DNA of 64,000 nt from Nemophila menziesii (GCA_029959085.1 JARWIR010000010.1:11615001-11679000); one strand, 5' to 3'; positions 36,146 through 47,173 are shown, counted from the stretch's first letter. Numbers and translations are program-made. The notes: generated by a model from the letters alone, not told the origin.

Positions 36146-36328
36146 CCTACTGTTGACTCCATAATTTTCCGTTTTCTCCTCGTTTTGACCCCAAACTCAT
36201 GACCCTTTTACCCCTGCAATCATCAAAAACAACCACCCTTCCTCATTTCTTAATAATAAACACTAAATTAACGAAAACCAAACTAAACTAAACTACGAAT
36301 TTAAAAGACATGAAAGCAATTTAAAACA

Positions 36329-36342
36329 TGGGTTGTCTCCCA
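36329..36342 (-). other. Post-ORF hairpin with AGACAA loop, family 3
   Basis: On the minus strand TGGG-AGACAA-CCCA, a 4-bp stem, just downstream of the ORF stop near 36368. The closing pair is T-A where families 1 and 2 have C-G. Confidence 0.7.
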
Positions 36343-36367
36343 AGAAGCACTTTTGTTTATTACGTCT

Positions 36368-37561
36368 TTAAGTTCGACGCGTTACCTTCCATGAAGATGG
36401 TATTGAGGCCCTTGCGGTTCTCCTCCGCTTGAATTCGCCTCGTCCTTGGCATGTAAGCTTTGAAACCTTCCCCCTTAAAATTTTATTCAATCGATCTCTA
36501 AAAGGAGGTGGGTAAGTACTTCGTTTCGCCTTTTTATTTTCATGACGAAACTCATTTTCCACCACATTAGAGTAGATAACCGTTTTCAACGGTATAAGAT
36601 CATTTTTATTCCTTGTTTCAATCTCAGATTCATCTTTAAAATGTGGTGGATAGGTGCTTCTCCTTGCCTTTTTGCTCTCGCGGTGTGGCACCTTGCTTGT
36701 ATAACACATATTGATCATTTGTGGTAGTCGAGGTGATTCTGATTTTTCATCTTTAATAATGATTCGTGGTAGAGATGGTGATTGGTGAACTTTTTGTGGC
36801 GGATATTCAATTTCTATTTTATCTTTAACCTTTAATTCTTCAATTGATTCTCCAACCATTTCATATTCATCTTCGCTTTCAACCCAATCTTCCACTATTA
36901 CCTCATAATATTCTTGATGTGGAATCTTGCTAATCTCGATCACCTCTTCTTCTTGTTTGCGCTCTATATCTTGATCATGTGTATACAACTTAGGAATAGA
37001 AATCTCTGTGTTCACTTCTAGGGTTTGCGTTGCTACTCCTTCTTCCACTATGCTAACAAGATTCTCACCTTCTTTCAACACCTCCTCCTCAACAACTTTT
37101 TCCAATTGATCTGTTCCATCCCTCGAGGGAGTGGGACCTTCATAAGACTTACTACCACTTTCAGCTAAGTTAAGAGAGTTGTTTCGGGCATCCCATTCAT
37201 CTAGGCTCTGTTGTATGAGTGCATGGGTGGCTTTGATTTCCTCGTCTCTTTTCTTACGTTCTGGCTCTCCTGCCTGAAATTCCTCGAGTAGGCGATTGGC
37301 TTTTTCTAGTAGTATATCATGCTGATTTTGATGAGGTGGATACTGTTGAATGTTTTCAACCCAATGGTGGTTCCATACTTGTTCTTGTTGATAGTGATAT
37401 GGCGTTTGTTGTTGATTATTCCCGATCCATTGATTGTTCCATCCTTGCTCTTGCGGGTATTGATAAGGTTGTTGGTAGAAGTTACTACCCCATTGTTGTT
37501 GTCCCGAAGAGTCTTCCCAATAGTCATATGGATCGGGATCTGGGTAATGTCCTCAATACAT
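36368..37561 (-). pseudogene. Family-3 linker-like ORF with stop at codon 3
   Basis: An ATG at 37561-37559 starts a frame that has TGA as its third codon (37555-37553) and is then open for about 390 codons to 36368. The first part is rich in Q, Y, W and P (for example QQQWGSNFYQQPYQYPQEQG), then a likely coiled coil, then a long acidic stretch (about 37110-36700), then two copies of a basic motif KKA[RK]RSTYPPxF[KR]D. It ends CQGRGEFKRRRTARAS. It resembles the linker between Gag and protease, without the Retrotrans_gag domain and without DLGAS. An inner start could give a product. Nothing enzymatic is visible. Confidence 0.6.
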
Positions 37562-37714
37562 CTTTAATTAAATTTCTTGATCATTACCTGAATAAAGCAC
37601 CTGTAAAAACAAAACAAAGCAAACACAAGCGTAAAACTGAAAATAAAAAATAAAAAATAAATAAAATAAATGCAACTATCACTAAAGGATAAACACAGTG
37701 GTCACACGCTACCG

Positions 37715-37732
37715 TCCCCGGCAGCGGCGCCA
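37715..37732 (-). promoter_or_regulatory. Primer binding site, family 3
   Basis: On the minus strand TGGCGCCGCTGCCGGGGA, six bases inside the LTR, unmutated. Confidence 0.88.
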
Positions 37733-37738
37733 AAAACT

Positions 37739-39327
37739 TGGTGGTCCTTTGTGTGTTCTAAAATAAATGCAAATGTAAATCGAACCACAACCGCAAGTGT
37801 ACGGTTGTCCCAAGTAATATAGTTGATAAAACAGATTCGTTCCAAGGACGGGATGGTTGACTACAATGCTTATCTATTAATGATTGATGCACTTATGAAG
37901 CAAATAAAGATAATATGTTTGTTTGGTTTTGTATTAATCCTAAGGAATGAAAGACTAATGCGAAAATGTAAATAAATAACTAAGACGCAAGTAAATAAAA
38001 GTGATACGCAAGTAAGAGCAGGTAGTACTTGAGAGGCGCAAGGGTTTACCTAACTATCATTCATTTCATACATTGTTTAAGGGACAAATTGGTAAATTTT
38101 GTATTGGTCGGGATTCTAAAATCTCCTTACCCCCGTCAGGGTGGACTAAGGAGCAACTTTCAAGTGCTACAAACCCCGTCAGGGTGATTATAGTCCACTC
38201 TCAAGTGTTTAAGTTCAAATTACCCAATAGGCCATAGGTTTAATTAAGCTCGTCAGAGTCAATAATTTCTAACCTACATTCATTAACTAGTTCGGTACCT
38301 AAACCCCCCGTCAAGGTGATCCAATCGCCACTAATTGGAATAGCTTAGATACTAAGTCCTATCATTAATTGATCAGGTCAATAATAGTAATTAAAATGCA
38401 AATTAAAGAAAAATACAATTCACCCAATTTGATTTAAATAATAATTATCCCAAATCCAAATGTATAAAACGAAATCAAATTGGGATTAACCCATTATGCG
38501 TTCTCAAGCACTAATTTAGTTTAGCTCATAATAATTGAAAAGACAAAATTAAAGAAACAAATAGGTTCAACATGTTTTACAGAATAAAATAGAATACAGA
38601 GAAACCTAATTTTGGAGTTGAATTGGCTGAGAATCGGAGATATAGACCGTCTCCAGCTCTTGCTTCTTCTTTTCCTTGTTTCTGCTTCTTCTCTGGACGC
38701 TCTCTTCTAAGGATGTTTTAATTTTAAGAATAAAATGAGAGGTGAGAAATAATGAGGTCAAAATCTCCTTTTATAAGGTTAAAAACGGATTAGGGCTTGG
38801 ACCTAATAATAAAACACTAATTAAATGTCCAAGCCCAATTTCTAAGCCCAAAATCCCGTAACTGCTGATACACCTTCACTAAAACGGATTTTCCCGATGC
38901 GTTACAACTCCGATTGACCTCATTCCAGTTGCTAAAGTTCCGTAACTCGATAAGGAATGATTTCTCTTGAAAGGTCAACAGCTAGATCATCGCTTAAGCA
39001 CCTCGAAATCAGCAATCTATGGCCTGGAAAATAGATTTTCAGCTCTAAAAATAATATCTTCGGGATTTATCTTCGAGTTTTGACTCTATCTCTTGATCTT
39101 TGACTTTCTCCTCGGATTCCTCTTCTAGCTAACATCTAAAACCTGTAAAATCTTCACTAAAAATACCAATATTACGCGCAAAAGTTTAATAAATCAAAAA
39201 TGCTAGAAATAAAAGAGGAAAATCATATTATTGCATATTTAGTCCAAAAGTCTATCTAAATAGTCAAATAAACACCAAAAATGATGTCTCCTAAGGGTCG
39301 AAAATACGAACAATTAAGGAGACATCA
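37739..39327 (-). repeat. Family-3 LTR, 5' copy in element orientation
   Basis: 1589 bp, near identical to 32192-33780. TATAAAAG on the minus strand at 38775-38768. The end at 39327 is followed by ATTCA and the resumed gag-protease frame. Confidence 0.93.
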
Positions 39328-39332
39328 ATTCA

Positions 39333-40087
39333 CAAGAGCCATATCTGTAGAAATCAACGAAGGGGTATCAGCACGAGTTCAACGAAGATTACCACCGAAG
39401 CGTAAGGATCCGGGAAGTTTCAATCTCCCAATCAAAATAGGTGGTATATTTCATGGAAAAGCTATGTGTGATTTAGGGGCAAGTGTGAATATCATGCCCA
39501 AAAGTGTATTCAAGAATATTGGTATTAGTGAAGCGAAACCGACATCCGTAATCTTACAACTTGCGGATCAATATACTGTTAAGCCGTGGGGAGTAATAGA
39601 GGATGTACTCGTTCAAGTAGGTAACATTGTTATTCCAACGGACTTTATTATTCTTGACTACAAAGCAGATAAGAACGTCCAATTCATTCTTGGGTGTCCA
39701 TTCCTAGCCACCAGCGATACTATAGTGAATGTGAATGAAGGAACCGTGACTCTTAGTATTAAAGATAACGCTGAAACATTCTATGTTTCGGGAAAGAAGA
39801 GGAAAAAGAAGTCAAAAGAACTATATCCAACCAGAGCAGTAACCAAGAAGCCAGAACCTAAAAGTCTCCAAGAAACCATAGAGAAAAAGATTGGGTTTGG
39901 GGTAGGAGACGAGGTGGCATGGAAACCTCCCAACCCCAAACAGAGCAGTTCTTGGAAGGGACCTTATGTTATCACGCAAATTTTCTCAGAAGGAGTGGTC
40001 GAAATCAAGGCTATCAAAGGTTGCAAGCTCGAGTTGGTAAGCGTTAATCATCTCACTCACTGCTGGGGAGGCTATAAAAAGAAATAA
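39333..40087 (+). pseudogene. Protease and GPY/F-like module of internal A (separated from gag)
   Basis: Continuation of the gag frame after the nested insertion; 251 codons are open to the stop at 40085-40087. The retropepsin has an intact CDLGASVNIMPKSVF with the catalytic Asp codon at 39480-39482, and FILGCPFLA (ILGRPF in B). From about 39890 it reads GFGVGDEVAW, SWKGPYVITQ, GVVEI and ends THCWGGYKKK, the GPY/F-like module. No reverse transcriptase, RNase H or integrase core lies between. By chance the end of the nested LTR supplies an ATG at 39281 in the same frame, giving a 268-codon chimeric ORF. The protease would work only if made with Gag, which is cut off. Confidence 0.82.
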
Positions 40088-40134
40088 CCGAGGTAACTCG
40101 TCTAACTTTGAAAGACGTTAAACAAAAGTGCTAC

Positions 40135-40150
40135 ACGGGAGACAACCCGT
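40135..40150 (+). other. Post-ORF hairpin with AGACAA loop, internal A
   Basis: ACGGG-AGACAA-CCCGT, 5-bp stem, 48 nt after the ORF stop. Confidence 0.75.
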
Positions 40151-40407
40151 AATCTCGTTTATGTTTTTACATTTTTAGTTTTTAATTTATGTTTAGTTTA
40201 GTTAATTTTAGTTGATATTGCATATTTGAGGAAGGTATTAGTGTTTTTGATGATTAGGTATTGGAGAAAGTAAGGGAAGCGAGCAAAATGTTTTTGGAAC
40301 GGAGAAACTTCGGCAAGTCATATCTTTGCGCTCGGATGTCGGAATCAGGTGATCTTTGAGCCTAAACTGCTTAACTTTTCGAGATCTAGCTGTTGGGGAG
40401 GATTTTG

Positions 40408-40790
40408 CTAAGTGCGGTACACCGAACCTCAGCCGCGGTGCAACGCAGTGGAGAAACCCGTGCTACGGGGTAGAGCCACGTGTTTTATCCAGAAACGAAA
40501 AAAAATATAGCTGATGGGTCCGGTATACCGGACCCTATACCGCGCCATGCACCGCACAAACACGTGCCACGGGGTCCTACCACGGGGTCCTACCACGGGT
40601 TTTTTGACGTAGGAGAAGCGGAGCACCCCCGCGGTACACCGGACCATGGTCCGCAGCTCAAAAACGCGTGCCACGGGGTCCTACCACGGGTCCAATCCAG
40701 TGAGCAAAAAAAATTCACCCATCAGATGCTGCGGTGTACCCCGCGGTACACCCCCTGGTCCGCAGGGGTAGTCCGCACGAGCCGCCAGAG
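40408..40790 (+). other. GC-rich palindromic island, internal A
   Basis: Rich in CCGCGG, GGTACACCGGACC, ACCATGGT and repeated GCCACGGGGTCCTACCACGG. It contains a duplicated GGGTCCTACCACG compared with internal B. It interrupts an otherwise AT-rich element. Confidence 0.62.
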
Positions 40791-40799
40791 AGAGAAAAG

Positions 40800-41220
40800 A
40801 AAGGGTTTCAAGATTATAAGGAGATCTAATGCTTATTATTCCGAATTTATCAAACCTTAAACCTCTTTCTTCTCTCCAGAACTCTCCCAACTCCATTAAA
40901 GCTCCAACAAACCTTCACCTAACATCAAAACACCACCAAATCACCATGAATTCTCATCCAAATCCTTTCCCACATCATTACAAAGAAGATTCAAGCACCC
41001 AAAGCATATCAAAACACCTAGAAACCAAGAATCAAAACCATGAATTTCAAGATCTTCTTCTCAAATTCCTTAAACCCATATCATCAAAGCTTGATTCAAT
41101 CATACCCACATGGAGAATTGTCATCCTAACACCATTCCTAACCACAATAAAGCTTGTTCCACCTATGATTAAGTTACAAATTTCAAGAGTGTTCAAAGCT
41201 TTGAGTTGGGGGTAAAAAAA
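40800..41220 (+). other. C/A-rich leader before ORF2 remnant, internal A
   Basis: Homologous to 3968-4368 of family 1: a weak TATA (TTATAAGGAG near 40814), then CTCTCCAGAACTCTCCCAAC and a long C/A-rich run, ending at TTTGAGTTGGGGGT (41200-41213). A 128-codon frame is open here (40829-41215), but family 1 does not keep it, so I treat it as leader. Confidence 0.5.
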
Positions 41221-41700
41221 GATGATGAAGAGAATAGAGATATTATCAAGTGTATGGGATATGAAGAATCAAAGCAAGGTATTGGGTAAGCTCTAGAAGA
41301 TTTCAATTGAGATGGGTACTAGTTCTGGAATAAATTACAAGGTAAATCGGATCAAGAGAATAGAGGAAAGATAGCTGTGGTGAATTCAAAGAACAAAAAG
41401 GTTTAAACTTTCATAAGGAAGATACCACAACCTCTACAATCGATAGTCCTTTAACCCAAGATGAACAAAAGCTTCTGGGACGCTAGTAGCTGTATTCAAA
41501 ACATATTCCTGAATGAACAACTGTCACATGAGAGATTATTCAAAGAGCAAAGTTGGAAGAAGATAAACAAGAGATTTCTAGAGTGTGATTGATTGGGATG
41601 GAGCATAAGAAGATGTAAGGGAAAGCAAAATTGGTGATATTAGAAATTTACATACATGAAAGCATTGCACCCTATTCCGGGTATTGATCAGGCGAAGTAA
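41221..41700 (+). pseudogene. Decayed ORF2 remnant, internal A
   Basis: Short pieces in several frames match the start of family-1 ORF2: a basic start, AVVNSKNKK, IPQPLQ, LSHERLFKEQSW and RFLECD correspond to FNSYGKK, ITQPL, FAHERVFKEIVGEG and RFLEIG. Stops and frameshifts are frequent. The whole conserved EFYLGLF...VRG domain and the AR.W region are missing. The same remnant lies in internal B. Confidence 0.6.
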
Positions 41701-43272
41701 ATAGCCTCGAAGAGTATGTTTTCTTTCTTCCTTACCTTTTCTTTATGTGCAATATCTGTAAATTTTTAATTTTCTTTTTTAGTCTTTTCGAGTCGTGGGG
41801 ACACGGCTCATTTTTGAGTTGGGGGTGTGGGGATTCGTTGTCTCTCATCTCCATTTTTTCTGTTTTTAGGTAAAATTAAAATTTTTATGAGAAGGTTTAG
41901 ATGTATGTAGAGTGTGTTTAATAGCTTGAAAGCATAAGCTCAGTGAGTTAATGATAGTAAGTAGTATGTTTATGAGCTATTTTATTTTGTATGCTTTGAG
42001 TATTTGCAGGAAAACACACATTGATAGTAAAAAGAAGATTAGTGAGCAATGCGATAGAAAGTATGTTCGATCTCATGGAACCTTGAGAAGTGTGTAGGCC
42101 GTGAGATCTAAGCTAGTTGATAAACCCATTTGATGAAAGTGCTAAAGGTAAAGAAAATAAAGAAAATGCATAGTGTAGAAAGTGATTAAGGCGGTTCTTT
42201 CATATTGAAGCCCTTGAAGCCTTTTTATACCTTCTCACCTTGTGATTTTTGATTTTATATGATATATCCTTCTCAGCCCCTTCTAGCCTTTCTAAAGCCT
42301 TTTTATTGAAACACATTATAAGCCATATCCCTTTAGATTATAGGACTTTTCCATATGACCCGCACTCGAATCGCGAGGCATAGACAGTTGTTTTAGAGCT
42401 TGAGTTTGGGGTGGTGGGTCCACCATTATGGGAATTGTTATTGGGTTGGGATTTTTGAGCTTATTAATTGTGCTTTGTGCTTTATATTGATGATGATTCA
42501 TTGATTTGTATTGTAACCCTTTGCCGGGGTAATAGTGAATGAAAAAGAAGCTACGAGCTAATTTTGCCAATAAGGGCATAAAAATATATATATGAGAAAA
42601 TTAGTGTGATATCTCAACATAAAAAGAGAATCATAGCTATACAAAAGAAAAATTGATTTGAAAAGAAAATATATATATTCGGACCGGCAAAGGGGAATTT
42701 TTATGTGAACATCTTATGCTTTAATTGGTTATTGGGGATGCTATGCATCAAGAAATCATTGGGTTGAGTGAGAAACGTTTTATGAGAGTAACTCAAGCTC
42801 TAGGGCGATTCATTGATGGCTAGTGAGGAGAGAGCCAAAAGCTCACTCTAAATTATCCAAATATACTTATCATACCGTCCCTAAGCCTAAATTACAACCT
42901 TAAAGACCTTTTGATTCTTTGCTATGTAATTGAGAAGTGATTGAGCCAATAGAGAGTAGTTAAATGGATCTTTGGACACTAGTGAAATTCGATGAACAAT
43001 CTATAGCTTCCTTGGTGAACTGAGTAAAGTTCCTCTCCTTCTTACATTGCGAAACTAATCTGATCTTGAATTCAAGCCGTGTTGACTGTGGATATGAGAA
43101 GTGTACAGGTATGTAGTTTATAAATATTATTACATGAGATTGTCTGAGTAGTTGCTTTAAGTTTATTCTCCATATTCTTCTATCTTCTGTCATCTGTGCT
43201 TAATTGACCTAGGTGTGTATTTAGAGACTTCCCTTTGTTTTTATCTTTATTGTATCGGGACGATACAACTTT
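41701..43272 (+). other. Family-2 3' noncoding region, internal A
   Basis: Homologous to 5577-7146. Contains GAGTTGGGGGTGTGGGG (41816), inverted repeat GATCTCA/TGAGATC (42069-42108), GGTGGTGGGTCCACCAT near 42412 and CCCTTTGCCGGGG near 42517. No ORF. Confidence 0.75.
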
Positions 43273-43285
43273 GAGTTGGGGGTCT
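43273..43285 (+). promoter_or_regulatory. Polypurine tract of internal A
   Basis: GAGTTGGGGGTCT next to LTR-b. Confidence 0.82.
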
Positions 43286-44786
43286 TGATGTCTCCTCATT
43301 TGTGATAGATTTATATTAGGATGAGACATCATTTTTAGTGATTTAGAAGTCATTATAGTCGATTTTCTTGAGAAATACTACACTTTCCTATTTTGAGTCT
43401 TGATTTAGTAAAATAATATTTTTAGAGCATATTGGGTTTAATTATTTAGTGTGAAGCTTTAAAGATAATTATGGAGATTAATTAGATTCCAAGTCAAAGA
43501 CTACAAGATATGGAAAGAGATAAGCATGGTAATTGGAGATAAGGAAACAAAAGCTAAAAATATGGAAAAGGAAAAGCTGCCTTAATCCTGAATTTCTGCA
43601 CCTACAACCACAAATCAGCTTATATCTCAAAACCGGTGTGGAATTTGGAGAAACGTTCAAGAGCAAAGTTGAAGAGCTTTCCGAGACGATCAATTTGGTA
43701 TATTCATACGCGTCAAACGGATGAATATCGAAACTGTTAGAGCCAAAAGAAGATCGGACCTGATTTCATGTTTTTTGGGTTACGAATTTGAGTTGGGCTT
43801 GGAGTCCACTACTTACTTCTCCTTCAAGAAAACGAATTAGGGCTTCCAAGATACCTATAAATACACCCTCTTATCATTGTAAACATGTCCTTGCTCAGTT
43901 CTAAACATTAGCTTAAATTATAAACAATAGCTTAGTCCTTTACATTAATATTCATCCTTAGAATCAAGCTATTCATTCAAGAAGCAAGCTGACCTGTAGA
44001 GGAAGACAAGAAGAAGAAGATTGGAGACTGACAAACTCCTCTTCTACATCTCACCTTCTCTATATTTAGAGTAATTAGCTATAGATCTATTCTCAACCAT
44101 ATTTCTAAACTTTTATTCTGTAAGTTTACCTTTAATTGTTGGATTATTATTTGGTCTTTAATTCATAAATACTATTTGTTATTTTAATTGATTGAGCTTG
44201 GCGTATATTGTTATTATGTGTTTTGACTTATTGTTACACCTTAGATTTGGCCAATCTTAGGATTAATCTTAGTTACAGACAACACCACATAATCGTCTAG
44301 TTTTGATACCTTGCCTAACTAGATAGCCATTAAGGTTTGATTTAATCACCAATCATTACTTAGGAATCCCTAGTAGTGGAGAGGTTGCTCCTAAGCCTAG
44401 AAAAGGCTAGGTAGAATTTAGAATCCAGGTTAATATATAATGCTTAATCTGTGACAGGTTAGAATAACGATTTAGAAATAGACTCATATTAGTAATCCTA
44501 ATCTATTTGACTTACATTCATATCTAGTTATTTGTTTTGTTTATTTGTTTTAACTATTTAATTGCGTAGATTGTTATTTCATCTTTTTATATTTTTATTT
44601 AAAACATCTAAATTCATCTACGCTTGTTAAATATAAGTAGATCTAACGGATACAATCCCTGCGAACGAACTTGACTTATCATTAAAACTTGCATACGATC
44701 TGTGATACTTGCAGTGAGTTCCGTGGTTCTCAAGGGTGTGTGACACTTTATTTATCTATTATTTTATCACACCTTTGCCCCCACCA
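43286..44786 (+). repeat. Family-2 LTR-b, shared middle LTR (1501 bp)
   Basis: Bounded by the PPT of internal A and the primer site of internal B. TATAAATA at 43856-43863. No target duplication flanks it, so it serves both internal regions. Confidence 0.92.
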
Positions 44787-44792
44787 AGTTTT

Positions 44793-44810
44793 TGGCGCCG
44801 CTGCCGGGGA
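44793..44810 (+). promoter_or_regulatory. Primer binding site, internal B
   Basis: TGGCGCCGCTGCCGGGGA, intact tRNA-Asp-type site six bases after LTR-b. Confidence 0.88.
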
Positions 44811-44914
44811 TTTATCTTTAAGTTAAATCTATCTTGTGTTTATTTAGTGTAGAAGTTTTTATTTGTTTTCAGTTTTACGCTTTCTTTTTGTTTTAGTCTT
44901 TCTCAGGATTTTAG

Positions 44915-46849
44915 ATGGATAATCAACGGTTAGAGCTAGGTCTTCCTAGTAAATTTCGTGTTCAACGCATTGGGATTCGCGTCCCAACTATCCAAGCCGT
45001 TAGATTCAAGCCAGATCCTGATTTAATTAATCAATTCGCGAGCTATGGGAAATTTAATGGTGATACAAATCAAGATCCGGTCAGATCTGTTCAAAAATTC
45101 ATGCAATTTTGTGATGCCTACATTAATGAAGGTGTTACGCAAGAACAGATGTATTATTTAATGTTTCAGTTTTTCTTGACCGGGAAAGCAAGCGATTGGT
45201 TCGATGATCAACCTCCCGAGCTAATAACCGATTGGGACAAGCTTCAAGAAAGATTCCTTGATAAATTTTATCCTACAAGTATGCGAGTGAAGGAACTCTT
45301 GGAGCCTAAAAATTTCTTACAAGAAGCCGGAGAGAGTGTTGGTGAAGCATGGACGAGATTTCAAAAGATGTTGGCAAGATGTCCATTACAAGGATACACG
45401 CCACAATTACAATTATCCATGTTCTATAATGGACTCGATAGAGAGTCAAGACTGAGAGCAGATAATATGGGTCGTGGAAATTTTGTCTCTATGGATCCAA
45501 AAGAAGCAAAAAGTGGTATGGAAACAATCATTGAGAACAACATGAGTTGGCCACAAGGAAAAACTCCTACCACTAACGAAGAAGAAGATGCGAGGATTTC
45601 AAGCTTGCAAGATCAAATACATCAACTCGCTATAACTGTTAAGGAAAGCATCCCAAAGCCACCTCAACAGTTATACCTACAAGAGCAAGCCTATGAAAAT
45701 CAAGCTAATCAACCACCGAGCTGCCATGTGCATAATGTTAGTCAAGCTCAATCACGTCCTCAAGAAGAAATCACTGAGTTAAAAGAGACTATTAGTCAAT
45801 TCATCAACTTCTCGAAGGAAAATTTGAGCAGACTTGAATCAAAGATCGATGCATCAGTAGTGCAAAGCCTGCAACAACATAACCAAGATCTTAAACAACA
45901 TAATCAACTTTTAGAGAAGAATGTGATGCAACTCACTACAATCATTGAACAGATGCAAAGTCAATTCCTACAATTGACCCAAGAAACAACTACTAACATG
46001 AAGAAGATCCAATACGTTGACGACAAGGTCAAGACTATTTGTCTTGAAGCTCAAAAGATAAAAGAACACGGTGAGATAATCACCAAAGCACTACCATCTC
46101 CCTCAAAAGGGGATGTTCTTCCAAACAAGTCAAACGTAAGTCGGATGAACTTAGATGAGATAATTGTTGAAGATTGGGTTGAAGAAGTTGAACATGATAA
46201 GATTAAGAAGCCTAGAGTGGTTAATGGACCAAGAATTGAAGAGAGAAGTAGAGCAAGACAAACACCCATACATTGCCACTACCCCACGGAGCAACATCAG
46301 AAGTGTATAGAGGCGTTAAAACAAGTAAAAATTAACGTCACTTTACTCGATGCTATGGAAGGAAGGAGAAACTATGATCGATTCTTTCTGGAGGCACTCT
46401 CTAATAAGAAAAGATTCACAAGAGCCAAATCTGTAGAAATCAACGAAGGGGTATCAGCACGAGTTCAACGAAGATTACCACCGAAGCGTAAGGATCCGGG
46501 AAGTTTGAATCTCCCAATCAAAATAGGTGGTATATTTCATGGAAAATCCATGTGTGATTTAGGGGCAAGTGTGAATATCATGCCCAAAAGTGTATTCAAG
46601 AAGATTGGTATTAGTGAAGCGAAACCGACATCTGTAATCTTACAACTTGCGGATCAATCTACTGTTAAGCCGTGGGGAGTAATAGAGGATGTACTCGTTC
46701 AAGTAGGTAACATTGTTATTCCAACGGACTTTATTATTCTTGACTACAAAGCAGATAAGAACGTCCAATTCATTCTTGGGCGTCCATTCCTAGCCACCGG
46801 CGATACTATAGTGAATGTGAATGAAGGAACCGTGACTCTTAGTATTTAA
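44915..46849 (+). CDS. gag: Gag-protease polyprotein, family 2 (644 codons, premature stop)
   Basis: The best-preserved ORF in the window. It starts MDNQRLELGL after the leader. Residues about 55-215 are a Retrotrans_gag domain (VQKFMQFCDAYINEGVTQEQ, ASDWFDDQPPEL, EAWTRFQKMLARCPLQGYTP, NFVSMDPKEA). Residues about 285-400 are Q-rich and probably coiled coil. Unlike family 1, no C-x2-C-x4-H-x4-C zinc knuckle is visible. A retropepsin follows: catalytic Asp548 in CDLGASVNIMPKSVF, then ILGRPFLA near 620. A TAA at 46847-46849 (AAA in copy A) ends the frame before the GPY/F-like module. Gag would form particles and protease would process them in the cytoplasm; reverse transcriptase and integrase must come from another element. 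Activity is not shown. Confidence 0.85.
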   Translation: MDNQRLELGLPSKFRVQRIGIRVPTIQAVRFKPDPDLINQFASYGKFNGDTNQDPVRSVQKFMQFCDAYINEGVTQEQMYYLMFQFFLTGKASDWFDDQPPELITDWDKLQERFLDKFYPTSMRVKELLEPKNFLQEAGESVGEAWTRFQKMLARCPLQGYTPQLQLSMFYNGLDRESRLRADNMGRGNFVSMDPKEAKSGMETIIENNMSWPQGKTPTTNEEEDARISSLQDQIHQLAITVKESIPKPPQQLYLQEQAYENQANQPPSCHVHNVSQAQSRPQEEITELKETISQFINFSKENLSRLESKIDASVVQSLQQHNQDLKQHNQLLEKNVMQLTTIIEQMQSQFLQLTQETTTNMKKIQYVDDKVKTICLEAQKIKEHGEIITKALPSPSKGDVLPNKSNVSRMNLDEIIVEDWVEEVEHDKIKKPRVVNGPRIEERSRARQTPIHCHYPTEQHQKCIEALKQVKINVTLLDAMEGRRNYDRFFLEALSNKKRFTRAKSVEINEGVSARVQRRLPPKRKDPGSLNLPIKIGGIFHGKSMCDLGASVNIMPKSVFKKIGISEAKPTSVILQLADQSTVKPWGVIEDVLVQVGNIVIPTDFIILDYKADKNVQFILGRPFLATGDTIVNVNEGTVTLSI

Positions 46850-47173
46850 GATAACGCTGAAACATTCTATGTTTCGGGAAAGAAGAGGAAAAAGAAGTCA
46901 AAAGAACTATATCCAATCAGAGCAGTAACCAAGAAGCCAGAACCTAAAAGTCTCCAAGAAACCATAGAGAAAAATATTGGGTTTGGGGTAGGAGACGAGG
47001 TGGCATGGAAACCTCCCAACCCCAAACAGAGCAGCTCTTGGAAAGGACCTTATGTTATCACGCAAATTTTCTCAGAAGGAGTGGTCGAAATCAAGGCTAT
47101 CAAAGGTTGAAAGCTCGAGTTGGTAAGCGTTAATCATCTCACTCACTGCTGGGGAGGCTATAAAAAGAAATAA
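46850..47173 (+). pseudogene. GPY/F-like module of internal B, cut off by stops
   Basis: Same frame as the gag-protease ORF after its premature stop. It keeps GFGVGDEVAW and SWKGPYVITQ, then a second stop TGA at 47108-47110 (TGC in copy A), and ends in CWGGYKKK. In copy A the module is open. It cannot be made as part of the polyprotein here. Confidence 0.75.

Larger units (their letters stand above)
32192..39327 (-). mobile_element. Family-3 non-autonomous LTR element nested in gag, 7136 bp
   Basis: Two 1589-bp LTRs with only about seven differences (by-eye count, roughly 0.4%), a 5-bp duplication ATTCA, a tRNA-Asp-type primer site (37732-37715) and a PPT (33793-33781) all agree on minus orientation. 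The internal 4 kb encodes neither a gag domain nor protease nor any pol domain, only a linker-like ORF. It is the youngest insertion visible in the window. Confidence 0.93.

Noticed and set aside
37319..37653. Plus-strand ORFs with V/L-rich products
   Set aside because: Antisense of the Q/Y/W-rich part of the family-3 ORF, which accounts for the codon pattern.
39281..40087. 268-codon ORF beginning in the nested LTR
   Set aside because: The first 15 or so codons are the end of an antisense LTR. The real protein homology begins only at 39333, so this is a chance chimera.
40829..41215. 128-codon ORF, also open at 47901-48287
   Set aside because: The two copies are young duplicates, the sequence is a low-complexity C/A-rich leader, and the homologous stretch of family 1 (about 3990-4340) does not keep the frame.
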